Assembly (NCBI GenBank): GCA_000499405.2 | Contig: HG738140.1 | Coordinates: forward strand, 15,214,636 to 15,278,635 | Source: Onchocerca volvulus | Taxonomy: Eukaryota > Nematoda > Chromadorea > Rhabditida > Onchocercidae | DNA length: 64,000 nt | Direction of reading: 5' to 3' | In this document: piece by piece, positions 37,024 through 50,741 of the stretch | How positions within the stretch are numbered: position 1 is the first letter of the stretch | How the letters are laid out: every line of letters starts with the position of its first letter | Program-made: the position numbers and the translations under genes | The notes under the pieces: generated by a model | Seen by the model: only the letters and a program-made list of their open reading frames with translations | What the model was told of the DNA's origin: nothing | Databases searched by the model: none

Positions 37024-38602
37024 TTGATTCAGTGATTGGAATTTTGTAGCATATTATCACACAATCCTGATTGTGATGTACCTCCCGTGGTCACTGATCT
37101 CATTACATTTCTTCGAGACAATTCGTTAAATGTCATTGGATTGTTCAGGCGTTCTGCTGAAGTTAATTCGATTCGAAGATTACAGGAACGTATTGATAGA
37201 GGTTCGTATGTTCTTTTAATTATGCTTAAAATTGTATACGGAAACTGCGGAAATCAAAGTTAAAGAATCACACTAAGCTGCATGTTTTCGATGTTTGTTT
37301 TTATTTGGTCATGATTTTTCGTTTTAGCTATTTTTTTTAATTACTGACTTGTCATATGTTTTCTTAAATTATAATTTCGATAACCAAATCATTTGCAGGT
37401 GAACAAATAGATTTTTTGAATGAGGAATCATATAAGGATAATTTGCAAGCAGCATCTATCGACGCTTCGGTCTTGCTGAAGACGTTTTTGCGTTCCCTTG
37501 GTGAGCCAGTTACAACGAATGCGCTATACCCCAGACTTGCTGCTCTCTCAGGTAATATCAGTCCTTGATCGATTATTGATTATTATGCGAATATAATTAA
37601 GAATTGTCGTCCATTTTTTCGTAAATCGTCCGTAAAAGTCCATTTTTTTTTTTCTTTAAATCATGGATGTTAGAACGTTTAAGAAATCTACGAGAATAGT
37701 GAGATAAGAAAATGATAGGAATGATGCAAGGGCATTTTTCTCTTTTAGAATTGCCAAAGGACAATAAAATAGGAGCGATCATTGAAATTGTAGATGCTCT
37801 TCCTGTTGAAAATCGAATGTTGCTGAAAACTGTATGCCAGTTCTTAACAGAGGTTCATTGGTTTTCATTTTTGCAAATTGCGCTAGTAGTTGTTGTTTTT
37901 GGTCACTTCAGACAATTTCCACCAACAAATCACTTCAAATAATTTGCATTAATATTTGACATAGACATTACCCAGTACTGATTCTTCAAGAAATTTTCCT
38001 ATCAAAAAATTTATTCATATTCATTACCACTTACATCTTATTGTTTCTTTAATTGTTGATGTTCCATAACCAATGTAATTATTCGCTTGTTATGACTGAA
38101 TGAAATTTTAGATGTATTAGTTTGCAGGTGGCTGCTCACAGCAAAGAAAATATGATGAATGCTAATAATCTTAGCGTTGTTTTCGGTCCAAACTTAACAT
38201 GGCCTACAGATCATGAGGTAAAGTTGATAACTTCATATTGTTTATAGTATTATAAGTTGACTTTTTGGCAAAAAAAAAAGCAATCACTTTTGTCGAAATG
38301 CGAAGAAGATCGCAACAGCCGAAGAGGATCAAGAAATTTGCATGATAGCTGAAAAATTGCAGAGTAGTTGAGAAATTGCTTATGGCGAAGAAAAAAAAAA
38401 TACTTTAGAACTTTTTTGCTATTATTGTCAAAAAAGTTCCTAACATGTTTCTTGCCATGAGAATTTCTCAACTGCTTTGCACAATTGGCTGAATCACAAT
38501 TTTATCTGCTTTTTTCAGGTTCCGATAACTCAGTTAAATAATCTGAATAATTTTTGTTATCGTTTGATCGTGGACTATGATAAAGTGTTCGAGAGAAAAT
38601 AA
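34565..38602 (+). CDS. rga-1: ARHGAP1 (p50RhoGAP/Cdc42GAP)-like protein, RGA-1 type
   Basis: This family couples a lipid- or prenyl-binding CRAL-TRIO/BCH domain to a RhoGAP domain that turns off Cdc42/Rho at membranes. Exons: 34565-34670, 35265-35433, 35553-35621, 35919-36049, 36301-about 36486, 36665-36778, 37051-37201, 37400-37551, 37749-37852, 38127-38217, 38519-38602. They join in frame throughout. An acidic N-terminus is followed by the BCH/CRAL-TRIO fold ([20 protein letters not shown], then [20 protein letters not shown]). A proline-rich linker ([15 protein letters not shown]) follows. The RhoGAP domain has the arginine finger in [10 protein letters not shown], then [12 protein letters not shown] and [14 protein letters not shown]. 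The protein ends [14 protein letters not shown]. Start choice: ATG at 34565, first in the acidic exon. No key residue is missing. The gene is transcribed divergently from CDC14. Confidence 0.92.
36978..37020. repeat. (TA)n microsatellite in a RhoGAP intron
   Basis: An almost pure TA dinucleotide run of about 40 bases, interrupted once by a C. It ends about 30 bases before the acceptor of the exon that carries the arginine finger. Confidence 0.9.
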
Positions 38603-41600
38603 TGTATATCCCCTGGGATCTATGCCATCATGTTGCCCCTAGGAGTTGTTCTGTTCAAATGCTTCTTTAGTCATTCATATATTACTCGAAAGACTTGACG
38701 ATAGTTTCCAAAAACTTTATCATCTCATTTGTTTGTATTTGATTAAGTATAGAAATATTGATATTTTTGGCTTCATGCTTTCGATCATATCTGTTTCCAT
38801 TTAGTTTCGTATTTGTGACGCATGTTTTGTGTTCACATGTGTGTTTGACTAGATTGAAGGATGCAGATTTGCGATCAAGTTACATTATAGTTGTAATAGT
38901 TTCATATGCGAACATTAAACCATTTTCTTTCCTAAAAAAAAAAAAAAAAAATTCTTGGATCATAATTTCTTGGGGAGATATTTCAGTAGATTGGCATCAG
39001 GTATTCACCTTTCAAATTAAAAATTTCGTTTCAAAAAATTTCAAATCAAAAATTTCGTTAGACAGATAAGTTTATTTATTTTATACTATCAAAAAAATCA
39101 TTAAATAATAAGAATTTAAAATGTGATACTTATATTCACTTTATTTCGACTGAAAATATCATACAATGCTGTTGTTAATTTATCAATATCATTTCTTTTT
39201 CTAATCCATATCGTTTTTTGAATAAAGCTTTGTCCATTGAAACTTACTCGGTAGCATTTATATTTCTTGTCACATTTGTTTAATAAATGAAATTAGGAAT
39301 TTTTCCAATACACAACCATCTCTTGTATCTCTTGACAAAGAGATGATCATGTTTTTATCTTAAAGACATAAATATAAACAGATGAAAGAGAAATAATGAA
39401 AACATTTCTGTGTTCTTGACCTTTTCCCTTCTTTTTTTTTCCTTTTTATTCTAGAAGGAAAAAGAAGCAATTCAGGAAATACAAAGTTGATGAGAGGAAA
39501 TCAACCCAACTGTCTTAAATTTTTACATTAAATCGCAATATCACAGCTGTTCATCGATGATATGATCACTGTTGTGTATCATTCCGAAGGATTCTCCTGA
39601 AAGCATCACAGATCAATTGTGCTAGTAAGAGAGAGTTATCATATGGTGTAGAGCGATTGTTTATAATTTCAATAATTTAGAGTGAAATTGATGGGATGAT
39701 TGGAATTTTTGATACGGATAACTCCTCCTTCATGACGAATCATCGAGAATGAAATTATGAAAATGATTGAAATGAAAAAGTTTGAATGCTCAACAAATGC
39801 TATCCTTGTTACCAGGAAAGCGGGCAATATAAATCAATTTACAAATGTTTCAATTGTTTTACAATAAATTTTTAAGCTTTTTCAATGCTTTTATTTTTCC
39901 CAATTTCAAAGTTTTCCTCTGAAATTTTATTAAACCAATTTGTTAGCAAAAGTTGATATCTTTGAAATTTTATGGAATAAAAATATCTGTAGAAGTGAAT
40001 TTATTAGCATCAATTATGATTTTAACATTTTTTATTTCCAATATGTCCAATATCCTATTTCTGATTATTATAATTTATTCTGTTTGCCTATCGTTATCAT
40101 ATCATTATCAATTTTTAATATTTCAAATTTTTTTTGTTATTTTTGGGAAATTAGAATTTTGAAAATTTAAGGAAAGAACGCACAAAAATGGTTTAAACAA
40201 TGCTAGTGATATGAATACTCTTTAAATTTTTTTTTTTTTTCAAATTTTATGTATGTTTGCATTGTTTTTTTTTTTTTTAAACCTATCGAAGAGAATTATT
40301 TTTAACAATTTATTCACTGCTGTGCAATAAAATTAATACAATTTTCCGTTTGTTCACACGAAAATGATGCAAAAAATCTTTTTTTTTTCTCACTTCTTGA
40401 AAAAGTGAGAAATGAAAGAAAAGAAATTTTATTGTTTAAAATATCATTGCTAAGGCAATGGCTATTTTAGTTTCAAATTTCAAAATTTTAATTGTCTTGC
40501 CTTTTTATCAGTTGTTTTTATTTCAGAATATTATTATCTATTCTGCAAGTTCCGTTTCATATAATCGACGATTTTTTTTCTTGTTTATCTAAATTTCATT
40601 ATTATTTTTCAACATTTTTTCTACAAATATTTTATTTTCACAGTTATAATTTATGATGACATAGCTACACTTATGGTTTATAATAAAATATTTGTTGATT
40701 CGTCATTTAAATTATCATGTGATAAAAAATACTGATAGTTTCGATAATAGGATGAAAAATCTTGAAAAGCTTATTATTAAATGATAATAAAGATATGATA
40801 ATAATCAAATGATCGATACTAAAGATATTTATAAGAATTATGAAATAAGGAAGTGTTAATTTTATGAAAATTATAAGAAAGATAATGAATATTATGCGGG
40901 TGATAATTCCCAAATGTTTATTTGCAATATGTCAAATTTTTTAAATTCCATTTTTGATATTTTCATTTATCGTCTTCTTTTGATTATTCATTTCCTCTTT
41001 CTTATCGTATTTGCTCGTTTTATTAAATCTCAACTTCATTTATTATTATATATGTTTATGAAGTTGTAATCATTCAGCAATTTTAAATTTTTAATTTTTC
41101 GAAAAAAAAATTTTATAATTTAGTAAAAAATTGAAAAAGACTACATCGATTAATTTGCCATACATCACATAACTGATGAAAGAAAAGAAAACTTAATTTA
41201 TAAAATGATCCACTATTTAATTTAGTTATTATTAAGATGTTTAACTTTATATCAGTCTTTCGAAAAACGAAAATTCCATTAAAAATCATAAAATATTTTG
41301 TCTTTTTTTAGATCCAAGATTTAAAATATTCTCAAAAAAAGTTGCTATTTCTATTTCCTTCTCATTTGCTTTCTTTTTTTTACTGATGAATGAAGAAATA
41401 AAAATATTTTAATACTTCAGGAACGAACTATAAATTTTGTCGAAAGTAGGTAATTTAAGCATTTCTTTTATCAGTACTTACTTAAAGGAATAGTTTATGT
41501 TTTCCTATTCATTATCACTTCTTATCATTTAATACTTCTTTCTAAAATTTGGTATCAAAAATTAACAATATTTTATATTTATATACGCAATTCTTTTTTT

Positions 41601-41700
41601 TGCTTTAAGGAAGATATAAGATATAAGAAATAAGCAATAATTATCATGATTATAATTCGCACATAAAATGCATTTATGTTTTTTTTGGAACTGTAAAAAA

Positions 41701-41820
41701 TTTTCACGTGAAGTAGTTTTCACGTGAAATAGTTGTTCATTCTTCACAAATTTTCACGTGAAGTAGTTTTCACGTGAAATAGTTGTTCATTCTTCACAAA
41801 TTTTCACGTGAAGTAGTTGT
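41701..41820. repeat. 50-bp tandem repeat (2.4 copies) carrying five CACGTG sites
   Basis: Units start at 41701, 41751 and 41801, and the first two appear identical. Each full unit holds two TTTTCACGTGAARTAG modules, so palindromic CACGTG (E-box/G-box type) occurs at 41705, 41721, 41755, 41771 and 41805. The phasing and site density stand out in otherwise simple A/T DNA. Confidence 0.9.
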
Positions 41821-43359
41821 TTAATGATCAAACAATATGAAAAAGTTATATTAGAATAAGTCAAATATTGCTAAATCCGGAAATGTTATCTATGATAAGA
41901 ATGAAAATATTCCAATAATTCACCTTCCGATTCTCTTTTTTTCTTCGACTATAATTTTCAGGAATATAAATGTATTGACAATGTGTGGCTTATTCACTTC
42001 AATTCCTGCTGATGATAATGATCATAAGTTGGTTTTATCTCCTTTTTTTTTTTAATTTTAAAAATATTTCAAACTTTCATCTTCTTTTGTTTTGCATTCC
42101 TCCATCACTTTTTTTCTTTTTTTTTTCGATCTATCAGCCTCAATTTATACTGATATTAATCAATAATGACTATAAGTTAGTTGTATCTTTCATTTTTTTT
42201 TTCCTTTTATTTTTAAAATTACTTCAAAGTTTCGTTTTTTTTTTCTTTGCTTCTTTTATCTGTTTACAATTATAACACTAGTTTAATGCCAACTGTTATA
42301 AAAATTATTTATGTAGAAGAAGCTAATTCATCATATCATAGCTCACTGAAGCGATAAATCTTTCTAAAACTTTGAAATCAAGATATTGTGTATATTAATA
42401 GAAATTAATTTTGCAAAACATTTAATTGAAATGCTCCAATTTTTAATGAATAATAACAAAAAAATTTTCGTTGTAAAATTATTTTTGCTTTGAAAAAGAA
42501 AAATGAAAAATTAGCATAAAATTTTCAGATCTTTTTTATCATTATATTAGCCCAGTAATTTATGTCTTAGTAATTTTTTAATTATTCACTTTATATTATT
42601 AAATTAAAAAAAAAAAAGTGCAGTTTAAATTTGGAATCTTTTTCAACCTTTTTCTGCTTATTAAAAATAATTTTTCATCGATGTATTCTAATTTTTATTT
42701 TTTTTGACTTTAATTTTGCCGAAAATGAAAAACCGAGAAAGGAAGAAAGCATTTTCAAACGCGCAAAATGAAAATTAACATTTATTGAATTCATCGATAA
42801 AGTATGAACAATATATATCTAGTTATCGTTTGATAATTAATGGAAAAAGTTATTGTAAACAAGGCGACATGCAAATTTTGATAACGATAATGGGATCTGA
42901 TAAACAAGAGAAGAAAGAGGTGACATATTTCAAATTAGTATAATCTTTCAAATTTTTATTTTTTCCTCTTTTTTGCTTAATTTTTCTTTTTAGTTCACTT
43001 CCAATTTGTTCGTTTCTTTCTTTCGCTTGGTAATTGATCTCTGCTTATCTCGAATACTTTTTTGTTTATTTCTCAAAATTAATAATTACAAATAAATAAA
43101 AATAGGAAAAAAAAAGAGGAAAATATTAATTTATTTTTTAATATATACTTCTTAGAGCATTTGACAAATAAATTTAATTTTTCAAACGAAAGCCAAAAAA
43201 CAATTTCGTTATTTTTCCCTCTTTTTCTCGTCCAGTGATTGCTTTTACTTTTTTCTAATATGAAGCATTCCGATGGAATTAATTTAATGGTAATTTCAAT
43301 ATTCGTTTCCTCACTAATATATACATATATCCATCATTTAAGCTAATAGCATCATTTTT

Positions 43360-43512
43360 TTTTCATATTTGTTGTTTTTTTCGTACTTGAATTTTTTCAT
43401 ATTTGTTAATTGTTTTTTTCATATTTGAATTTTTTCATATTTATTAATTTGTTTTTTTCATATTTGTTAACTGTTTTCTTCATATTTGAATTTTTTCATA
43501 TTTGTTAGTTGT
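43360..43512. repeat. Degenerate tandem repeat of TTTTTTCATATTTG modules
   Basis: The module TTTTTTCATATTTG occurs about eight times in 150 bp. It is followed alternately by AATT and by TTAATTG-like spacers, giving a higher-order unit of about 45 bp. It is probably a simple satellite-like expansion. Confidence 0.7.
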
Positions 43513-44860
43513 TGGATAAAAAAATTTATAATAATTTCTCATTCGATAAGGAACAAAATAATTTTTTTTAATAATAATAGTAATAATAATTATTAATAAA
43601 AGCAATAAGAATAAGAATAATAATTTGCAATTTTGTTTGTTCGAAATAAAATTTATCCATTGCATTAATAATTATAGTAATAATAATAATATCATTAATT
43701 ATCAGTTATATAATTTTAATAATGATAGAAATAGCAATAATTTTTATCTCTTCTGTTTAACTAAATAAAAAATGCATATATGTGAAAGGAATGCATAAAA
43801 TACTAATATATTTCATAATAAATATGTATTAAAAAATAAATCTATTCAATTGATCTTTTACAATTATTTTTAAGAATTAAATTTAAATTTACATTTCAAA
43901 TAGAAAATAAAATGTGAAAAAATGGACGGAAACATTGAATGTTTAATGGTTACTTAGTCGTCTATGTATTTAGATGTGCTGTTGTTTACAAATAATATAA
44001 TTATTTATATAATTGTTAATTGTCGGCGATTTCTCCGGAATTAATGATAGGGAAATTTATGCAATCATTACTCCTCCGTACTACTAACTATTATTACCTT
44101 CCTTACTCACATACCCTTCCCTTCTCTTCATTTCATCATTAGCTAACATTAAAAATGTTTTTTTTTTCTTCATTTCATTAATTTTGCCTATAATTTTCCA
44201 TCTTTTTAAAGATATACTTATCGAAAGACAAGCATAAAGTGAAAGAGCTTTATTCTTTCAACCGGCTTCTCTTTTTCTTCTTTTTATTCAGAAAATATGC
44301 GTGATATAAATATATCAGAAATGATGGTCGAAAAAAAAGAAAATTGAAATCAAAGTGATGTAATTGTAATGCATCATTATTTATTATGATGCTACATAAT
44401 AACATATGTAGGGTGGAAAAATGTATGCGAGAAGTATGTTAGAAAGAATTGGACATAATGGTTTGGAAAGAAAGGAAGAAAAAACTGAAATCAAAGTGAT
44501 ATAATTGAAATGCACGTCATTTATTATTAATGATAAGTAATACATGGAAAATATGGATGAAGAGTTGATATTTTTCAAAAAGAATGGAAAGAAATTTTTT
44601 CATTAATAAGAGTTTGAAATTCTTTTTTTTTTTTTTTTTCTTATCTTCATTGATCATTGGAATGAGCAATAAGACAAAAGTTTCTGGCGAATTTGATTAT
44701 ATTGAAAATCTTAAATTCACCTTGATTAGTGATTATCGATTCTGTTAAATGATTCTTGATGATAGCATATTTCTATGAAGTCATTAAAAAAAAGCAACAT
44801 TTTTTCTTAGATTATTTCATCGAAATCTATGTCATTTCAGATCAGCAAATGAAATGAAAA

Positions 44861-47266
44861 GCGAACTTTATCATGAAAATTGTCTTCTGCAACCATCAGC
44901 TCTTGAAAAAAATGATAAACTCAAAAGGTAAAAATCATTTGTTTCATTTTTCAACTTACTCATTGTTGAATAAATTGTTCGGAATTGGAAATCATTTATC
45001 CGATGAAAAATTATAGGACTTTTGGTGATGAACCTTCTTGTTTACCATCAAATCGTTTATGTAAATTAATATATTGGACTTGCCGAAAAATACAATTTTG
45101 GCTTTGTTTTTATGATGATGGCAAGTTTGGCTTATTATTTCAAATCCATCCTATGTAAATAATTAGGCTTATTTATCTCATTATGATACTGTCTTTTGAC
45201 TCCTTTTCATGGCATCAATAGCATTGATCATTTGTTAAAAACATATTGCTGTAGATTGGTATTCTGAAACTATCAAATTGCTGGAATTCAGTGATCATAA
45301 ATATTCTCTACTATAAGAACAATGGAATTATTAATCACGGAATTATCAAAGTTTAAGGCTACTTCTGATTCCCTAAGAAAAAAGACTCTTTACTGTATCT
45401 TCCATTTTAGGCAAATATACTCGTTAGTATTATTAGCAATAAATGGAACCATAATAATAATTATTATTATTATAATTATAATTATGATATTAGTGTAAGG
45501 AAGAAGACAAATTTTCTAGATGTGGAAATAGAGATTGAGGATTTCTTATCGAATCCATTCAATACACAGCCTCCTTCGTTGAGTGAATTAATTCGTAAAA
45601 CTGATTTTAATAAAGAATGGATTATGTTTATGTATCGAAATTTTAAGCAGGTTGGAAAATTTTGATAGTAAAAATGTGCTAGTTATTAGTTTTGATTTGT
45701 TACATTTATAGTTGCTGAATAGTCTTGAATTACCAAATGATTATTTATTTCTTTTTCAAAATTACTCAATTTTTATGAAAGTAATCAGTTGGAAGGAAAT
45801 TTCTGGATAATTTGTGATCTTAAAAGATACGAATGATATCACTTGAAAATTATGTATTCTAATTACAAATCTTTGTTCGTCATCTTTTTGATGAATATAT
45901 ATGAGTGATTTAATTTAATTCAATACATCTTAGATTTGTTCAAATGGACGGATGGCATTACAGCAATGGAGACGAATATTTCAATTGATGTTTCCAAAAT
46001 CGGCAAATTCCGAATTTGCTGATCGTGTATTTCAAGCTATTGCTGGTGATAAAACCCGGGAACATATCACTTTTGAGGTATTTATTACACGTATGGTACT
46101 CAATTGACACAAAAATTACCACCTATAAATAATAAGTCAAATATCAGTTGGATTAAATGAAATTAACCACATACTTACATTTTATATACCTGAATACTAA
46201 ATATTTGAATTTTCTTATTCATAAAATCGTTGCAATAAATCAATTTGTTTTGAAATTTGATTTGGAAAGCTTGAAATCAAAGTTAGTTTAAGTATCTTTA
46301 TTTTTCCAGGAATTGATCTTATTCTTGCATAGAATGAGTGAATGTTACTGTACTTATGCATCTACAAGTTCTCAAATTTCATCTGCTCATTATTCAAGAA
46401 TAGCAAAATTTGTTTTCTTATTGATGGGACCAAATGATCAAGTTTGTTAATTTTATTTACATGCATGAATATAATTTATTCTAATAAAATTATTTTGCGC
46501 ATAATTAACTTTTGACAATTATTATGCTCATCTTACTTCTAACTGATGTAATTTGTTTTGTTTTTCATTTGCCAATTACTATCGCTTGTTTTATTTAAGA
46601 ATTTTCAAAAGTTTTAACAGATGATTTACTTTGTATTTTTTCAGGAACAAATAAATTCGGATTCTTTTAAAGATTATGCTGAAGCTGTGTATAGCCTAAA
46701 TATCCGATCAGAGCCATATAATTCACATGAATTATTTAGCCAAATGCATATTTCTGATGATAATGATCATGATGATCTTAGTAGTACTCCATCCATTTCA
46801 CTTCAATTTCCTCCAAATTTCAGTCATTATACATCACAATGTTTCAATGTAAGTTTATGCAATGTTATAATATCAACAAGTCCATTTGCTATTTTGAGTG
46901 ATATTGAGTGGATTACAGTAATGAATAATAATAATGCTAACGATAATGATAATGATAAGACGGATAATGGTAATAGTGGCAATAATAATTAAAAGTAATA
47001 ATAATAAATGGTATATCAAGGAAGTAATATTGAGCTAAATTCAAAAATAATTAGGCCAAAAGAAGATTATTTATTATTTCACAAACTCATTTTTATTTTT
47101 AGACCTTTTTTATCATATTCATTAAAACATTCTATCATGGAATTAAATTTAGAATATGGATATAGATAATGATGGATTTATAACTGTGGAAGATGTGAAA
47201 CGAATGTTAAAATCCGAGTGTGATCAGATACGACTTTTCAAGGAAGCTCATCTTTTGCATTCCTAA
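44861..47266 (+). CDS. Neuronal calcium sensor / KChIP-like EF-hand protein
   Basis: Exons: about 44861-44929, 45017-45155, 45501-45649, 45934-46077, 46311-46441, 46645-46848, 47153-47266, all joining in frame. The order matches the NCS/KChIP family. LSELIRKTDFNKEWIMFMYR leads into FKQICSNGRMALQQWRRIFQ, the degenerate first EF-hand typical of the family (C-x-x-G). Then come FADRVFQAIAG with a second degenerate hand, HITFEELILLLHRM, and a C-terminal hand DIDNDGFITVED followed by VKRMLKSE. Only this last loop has a full ligand set, and its position 12 is Asp, not the usual Glu. The N-terminus is an unusual Cys/aromatic-rich stretch (LIYWTCRKIQFWLCFY), which might anchor the protein to membrane or channel. 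Such proteins tune Kv4-type channels or receptor enzymes. The central hand region is replaced by a Ser/Asp-rich stretch (SDDNDHDDLSSTPS). Start at 44861 is the first in-frame ATG. Confidence 0.75.
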
Positions 47267-47269
47267 TAT

Positions 47270-50200
47270 CAATTAAAGAAATTAAAAAAAAAAAAAATTT
47301 CATCGTTTTAGTATTCATTAAAGTTTAAAAAACGAAAAATATACTTGAAAACTTTCATGCAGTATTATATCAATTGTTGCATTTTGTGAAATTAATTGCT
47401 TTCAATACTTCACTGATTTATTTTGCATCCGAAATTTAATTCAAAAAATTGCATTATTCGATATAATGTGTCTCGCACTTCTAACTTTTTCTCTTTTCTT
47501 TCATTTTATTCTCCCAAATATCATACTTTTTATTATTTATTAAAATAAACTTTGAATCGAAATTTCGACATACTCGCTTTAACATTTATTTTGTTTTTTA
47601 AGCACATATGTTAACAATAACAGTTATACCTATGAAAGATTCATATTAAAAAAAAATTTAAGTTCGAAAATTTCTTTTTTATCTTTTTTTCTCTCTTCCT
47701 CTTTCTGTGTCTACTTCATCAAAATGATAATTGCTGATCTCAATTTGCATCGAATTATTATATGAATGATAAGAATAAACAATAAAATCGATTTATCGGA
47801 CCATTTCTGTTTATTTTTTCTCATCATAATTTTCTAACATCGAATTGTTGTCATTATTATTTGCTAGCTGTTAAGCAACAATGAATTGTATTTCATTTAT
47901 GTTGATGATGATGATAATGATGGTGATGATGATGATGATATAAGGAAAATAACAAAAGTAATAATATGATATCGAAGTAGCTATCAAATGAAATTTCTAA
48001 ACATTTATAAATTCAAGAACGAAAAGGAAAAAATAGAAGCGATAGAGGGAAGAAATTTGATATCTAAGCATAAACTAAAGTCTTTTTTTCTTCTAAAGTT
48101 ATTTCATAAATATTTCCTTACATTTCATTATTCAAAATAATGTTTTTGTCAATTGATGAGAGGATTTTTCGATCACAATTGGATCGAACCATATCAATTT
48201 CTTGATCAAAATCGGATCATTGGTTTGCAACTTTAAAACATTAAAGTTTCCTTTGACTGTTTCGAATTCGTCCAACTAATAATAAATTTCATGCCTGAAC
48301 TGATTTTTATAACTTATATTTTAGAAAAATATAGATAAATATATCGATTTATCGATATATCTATGTGTGCATATCTATATAAACATTTTTATGTATTTGT
48401 GTAAAAAGTCTATGTGATGATGTGTTTGTCAAACAAATCGACTGAAATAAATGAACTTGTCATTTGTTGACATTTAGCAATGAAGAAATGATGAAGCAAA
48501 AGTTGGAGCATTTCATATGACTGAAATTTTCGTTCTCCTTCGATGATGGATCTTTATCATCTTCATTTATTCAAAAGTTTGCATCTTTGGATGTACAAAA
48601 CTTTTCTTGCAATAAATTCAAAAAGACCGAACACATTATAGGATCAATTTTAAGTTTCTTGTGGTTTAATACAAAATAAAACAAAAATTAAACAATCAAA
48701 AAAATAAAATAAAACAAAATAAAATAAAATAAATAGTTTATTCACTCCTTTCGGGCTTAAACGTTATTTAAGCATTTTTCGTAGTGAATATTACTTAATT
48801 TCCTTCCCTTCTTCAGTAAAAAAAAATAAATAAAAGCAAAAAAAAAAAAAAAAAAAACGGGAAATTATCAGTCAGAAAGCACAGTAACATGCTTAAATGA
48901 AATAATTGGTATAAATTATTGATATATACATTATTGGTGCAATTATTTTGATAGCAATTCGATTGAAGCCATTTTAACTAATTAGTTTCCTCTAATTATA
49001 TTTTAGCTAATTAATTTCCCCTAATGATTTTATATTATCGTTTATATTTAACTTCAAATTCTTACGGTAGTATTTTCAAAATTACTTTGATAATTTCCTT
49101 TTATTTTATCTATTTGATTACAATATTATCATATGTATTTAACTTCAATATTTTACACCGACGTTACTTCAACAGTTTTTCCTAATTGAATCTATCTGGT
49201 TACGATCTTATACTACCGTACATGTTTCACTTCAGTCATTCCGAAGGTTGCCTCAACAATCTCATTGCTTGTTTCCATTTGATTACGGTAGCTTATTACT
49301 GTATATATGTAACTTTAATCTTTTACAGCAATGATTCATCTTAATAAATACTAAAATATTTTCATTTCTTAACAATTATAATATATTATTAATTAATTGC
49401 AATTTCAGCAAAAATTTATTCACTCTTTTTCTTTCTGTTATTACTAATTTTTCTTGTTCTTTCACTAAAATAGAAATTATTTGGTAAATTAATACTTTTC
49501 AATTATCAATTGAAAAAAATTTTTTTTTTGTTCATTTTATTTTCAAAATTACCCAAGTTAAAATGTCATATTCAACATAAATATTTCTGCTGCTTTTAAC
49601 AAAAATTTCTTGATCATCAGGTAGAAGTTTGATTTATCTTCATTTCATCCGAAACCAGCTATGTCACTGAGGATAACGACATCTCAATATTATTATTCCA
49701 GTAATCAAACCGGTTTTATTTACCTGGATTTGAACTTTGTTATCCCTAATTTTGATTGCCTAAGCCGATTGGCCCCATTTTGTTTACCTACTTCAAAATT
49801 CACTTATGATTCTCTAAATAAACCTTCTTCAACTCCTCTTTTTACAGTTTTTTTACTCTTTATACTTTCTCTCTCTCCCTCTCAATTTATTCTCTCCAGC
49901 TTTACTTGCATTCCTAACTTCGTCACATCATTAATTCCAATGTCACACCATTGTACAATTTTTGTCACACTTCAATTTTGATATTTTTGCAAGTCCTCTT
50001 CTTCTGGCTAACTTGTTCAAAATTCACTCGATTGTTTAACTCTCAAATAATTTTCCCGAGTTTTACGGAATTTCTCTCAAAGCCAGCCATAGAAAAATGT
50101 GCTTGTCTGTCCTAAGACAATGTATTATCAGCCTGTTTACTAAATACTAAAATATGTACTTAATAATCGTTATATCAATTAGATCATTTTTTATTGTTAA

Positions 50201-50715
50201 CTACTCGTGCTTCTTAATAAGTTGATATTATTTGACAGAGTAAATAAAATTCATTTAAATTAATCTTTTCATTTCTCATCATATAATCAAGTAATTTAAT
50301 TTCAATCATAATTCTGATATATTGTTCAATATGATAGCCTATGATAACGATAAAGTCTGGCTAATCAACTCATCAAATATATTATTCGCAAAATATATCA
50401 TATGAACTTTGTTGAAATCATGGGGATGAAAGAAATGTAAACAATTTCCGATATATTGAATCAGCTGGGAAATGAATAGTTCGAATTATTTCCAAATTAA
50501 ATAGATATGATGAAAATGTTCGCTTTAAATCGTCAGTTGTAATTATTAGGTCCCTTTTTTACCCTCATGAAACTATCTTATTTTTCAATCGTAGATTTAA
50601 GCACTTAAAATTCAAAAATATAATCAAATATCGGAATTATATCAGAAAGACCAAAATGATAATTTCGATTAAGATAGCGATAAAAAATAATGATTTATGC
50701 TTTAATATTATAGTT
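47270..50715. other. Gene-poor interval
   Basis: A+T-rich DNA between the calcium-sensor and LIM genes. It has GAT-rich (about 47908-47942) and AAAAT-rich (about 48680-48735) simple repeats, an A run at about 48838, and a degenerate tandem array listed below. The open frame 49661-49981 (plus) is Ser/Phe/Leu-rich and has no recognisable domain. I see no supported gene. Confidence 0.5.
49040..49335. repeat. Degenerate tandem array, about 87-bp unit, roughly four copies
   Basis: The marker TTAACTTCAAT recurs, diverged, at about 49048, 49140, 49226 and 49309 (spacings about 91, 87, 83). A second marker, GATTACGGT-like, lies at about 49116, 49198 and 49281 in the same phase. This supports an old, decayed tandem duplication. 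Confidence 0.6.
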
Positions 50716-50741
50716 GTCGAATGAAAAAATTTACAGGAACA

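Larger units (their letters stand above)
38610..44855. other. Long gene-poor, T-rich interval
   Basis: Over 6 kb with very high A+T, many T runs of 8-14 bases on the plus strand, and open frames made only of F, L, I, K and N. I could not assemble a multi-exon gene on either strand. It may hold distal regulatory DNA or untranslated exons of the calcium-sensor gene. The repeats inside it are listed separately. Confidence 0.5.

Noticed and set aside
45130..45500. Possible GC donor after YDDG in the calcium-sensor gene
   Set aside because: Reading on to the GTAAAT donor at about 45155 keeps the frame with the next exon, so no unusual intron is needed.
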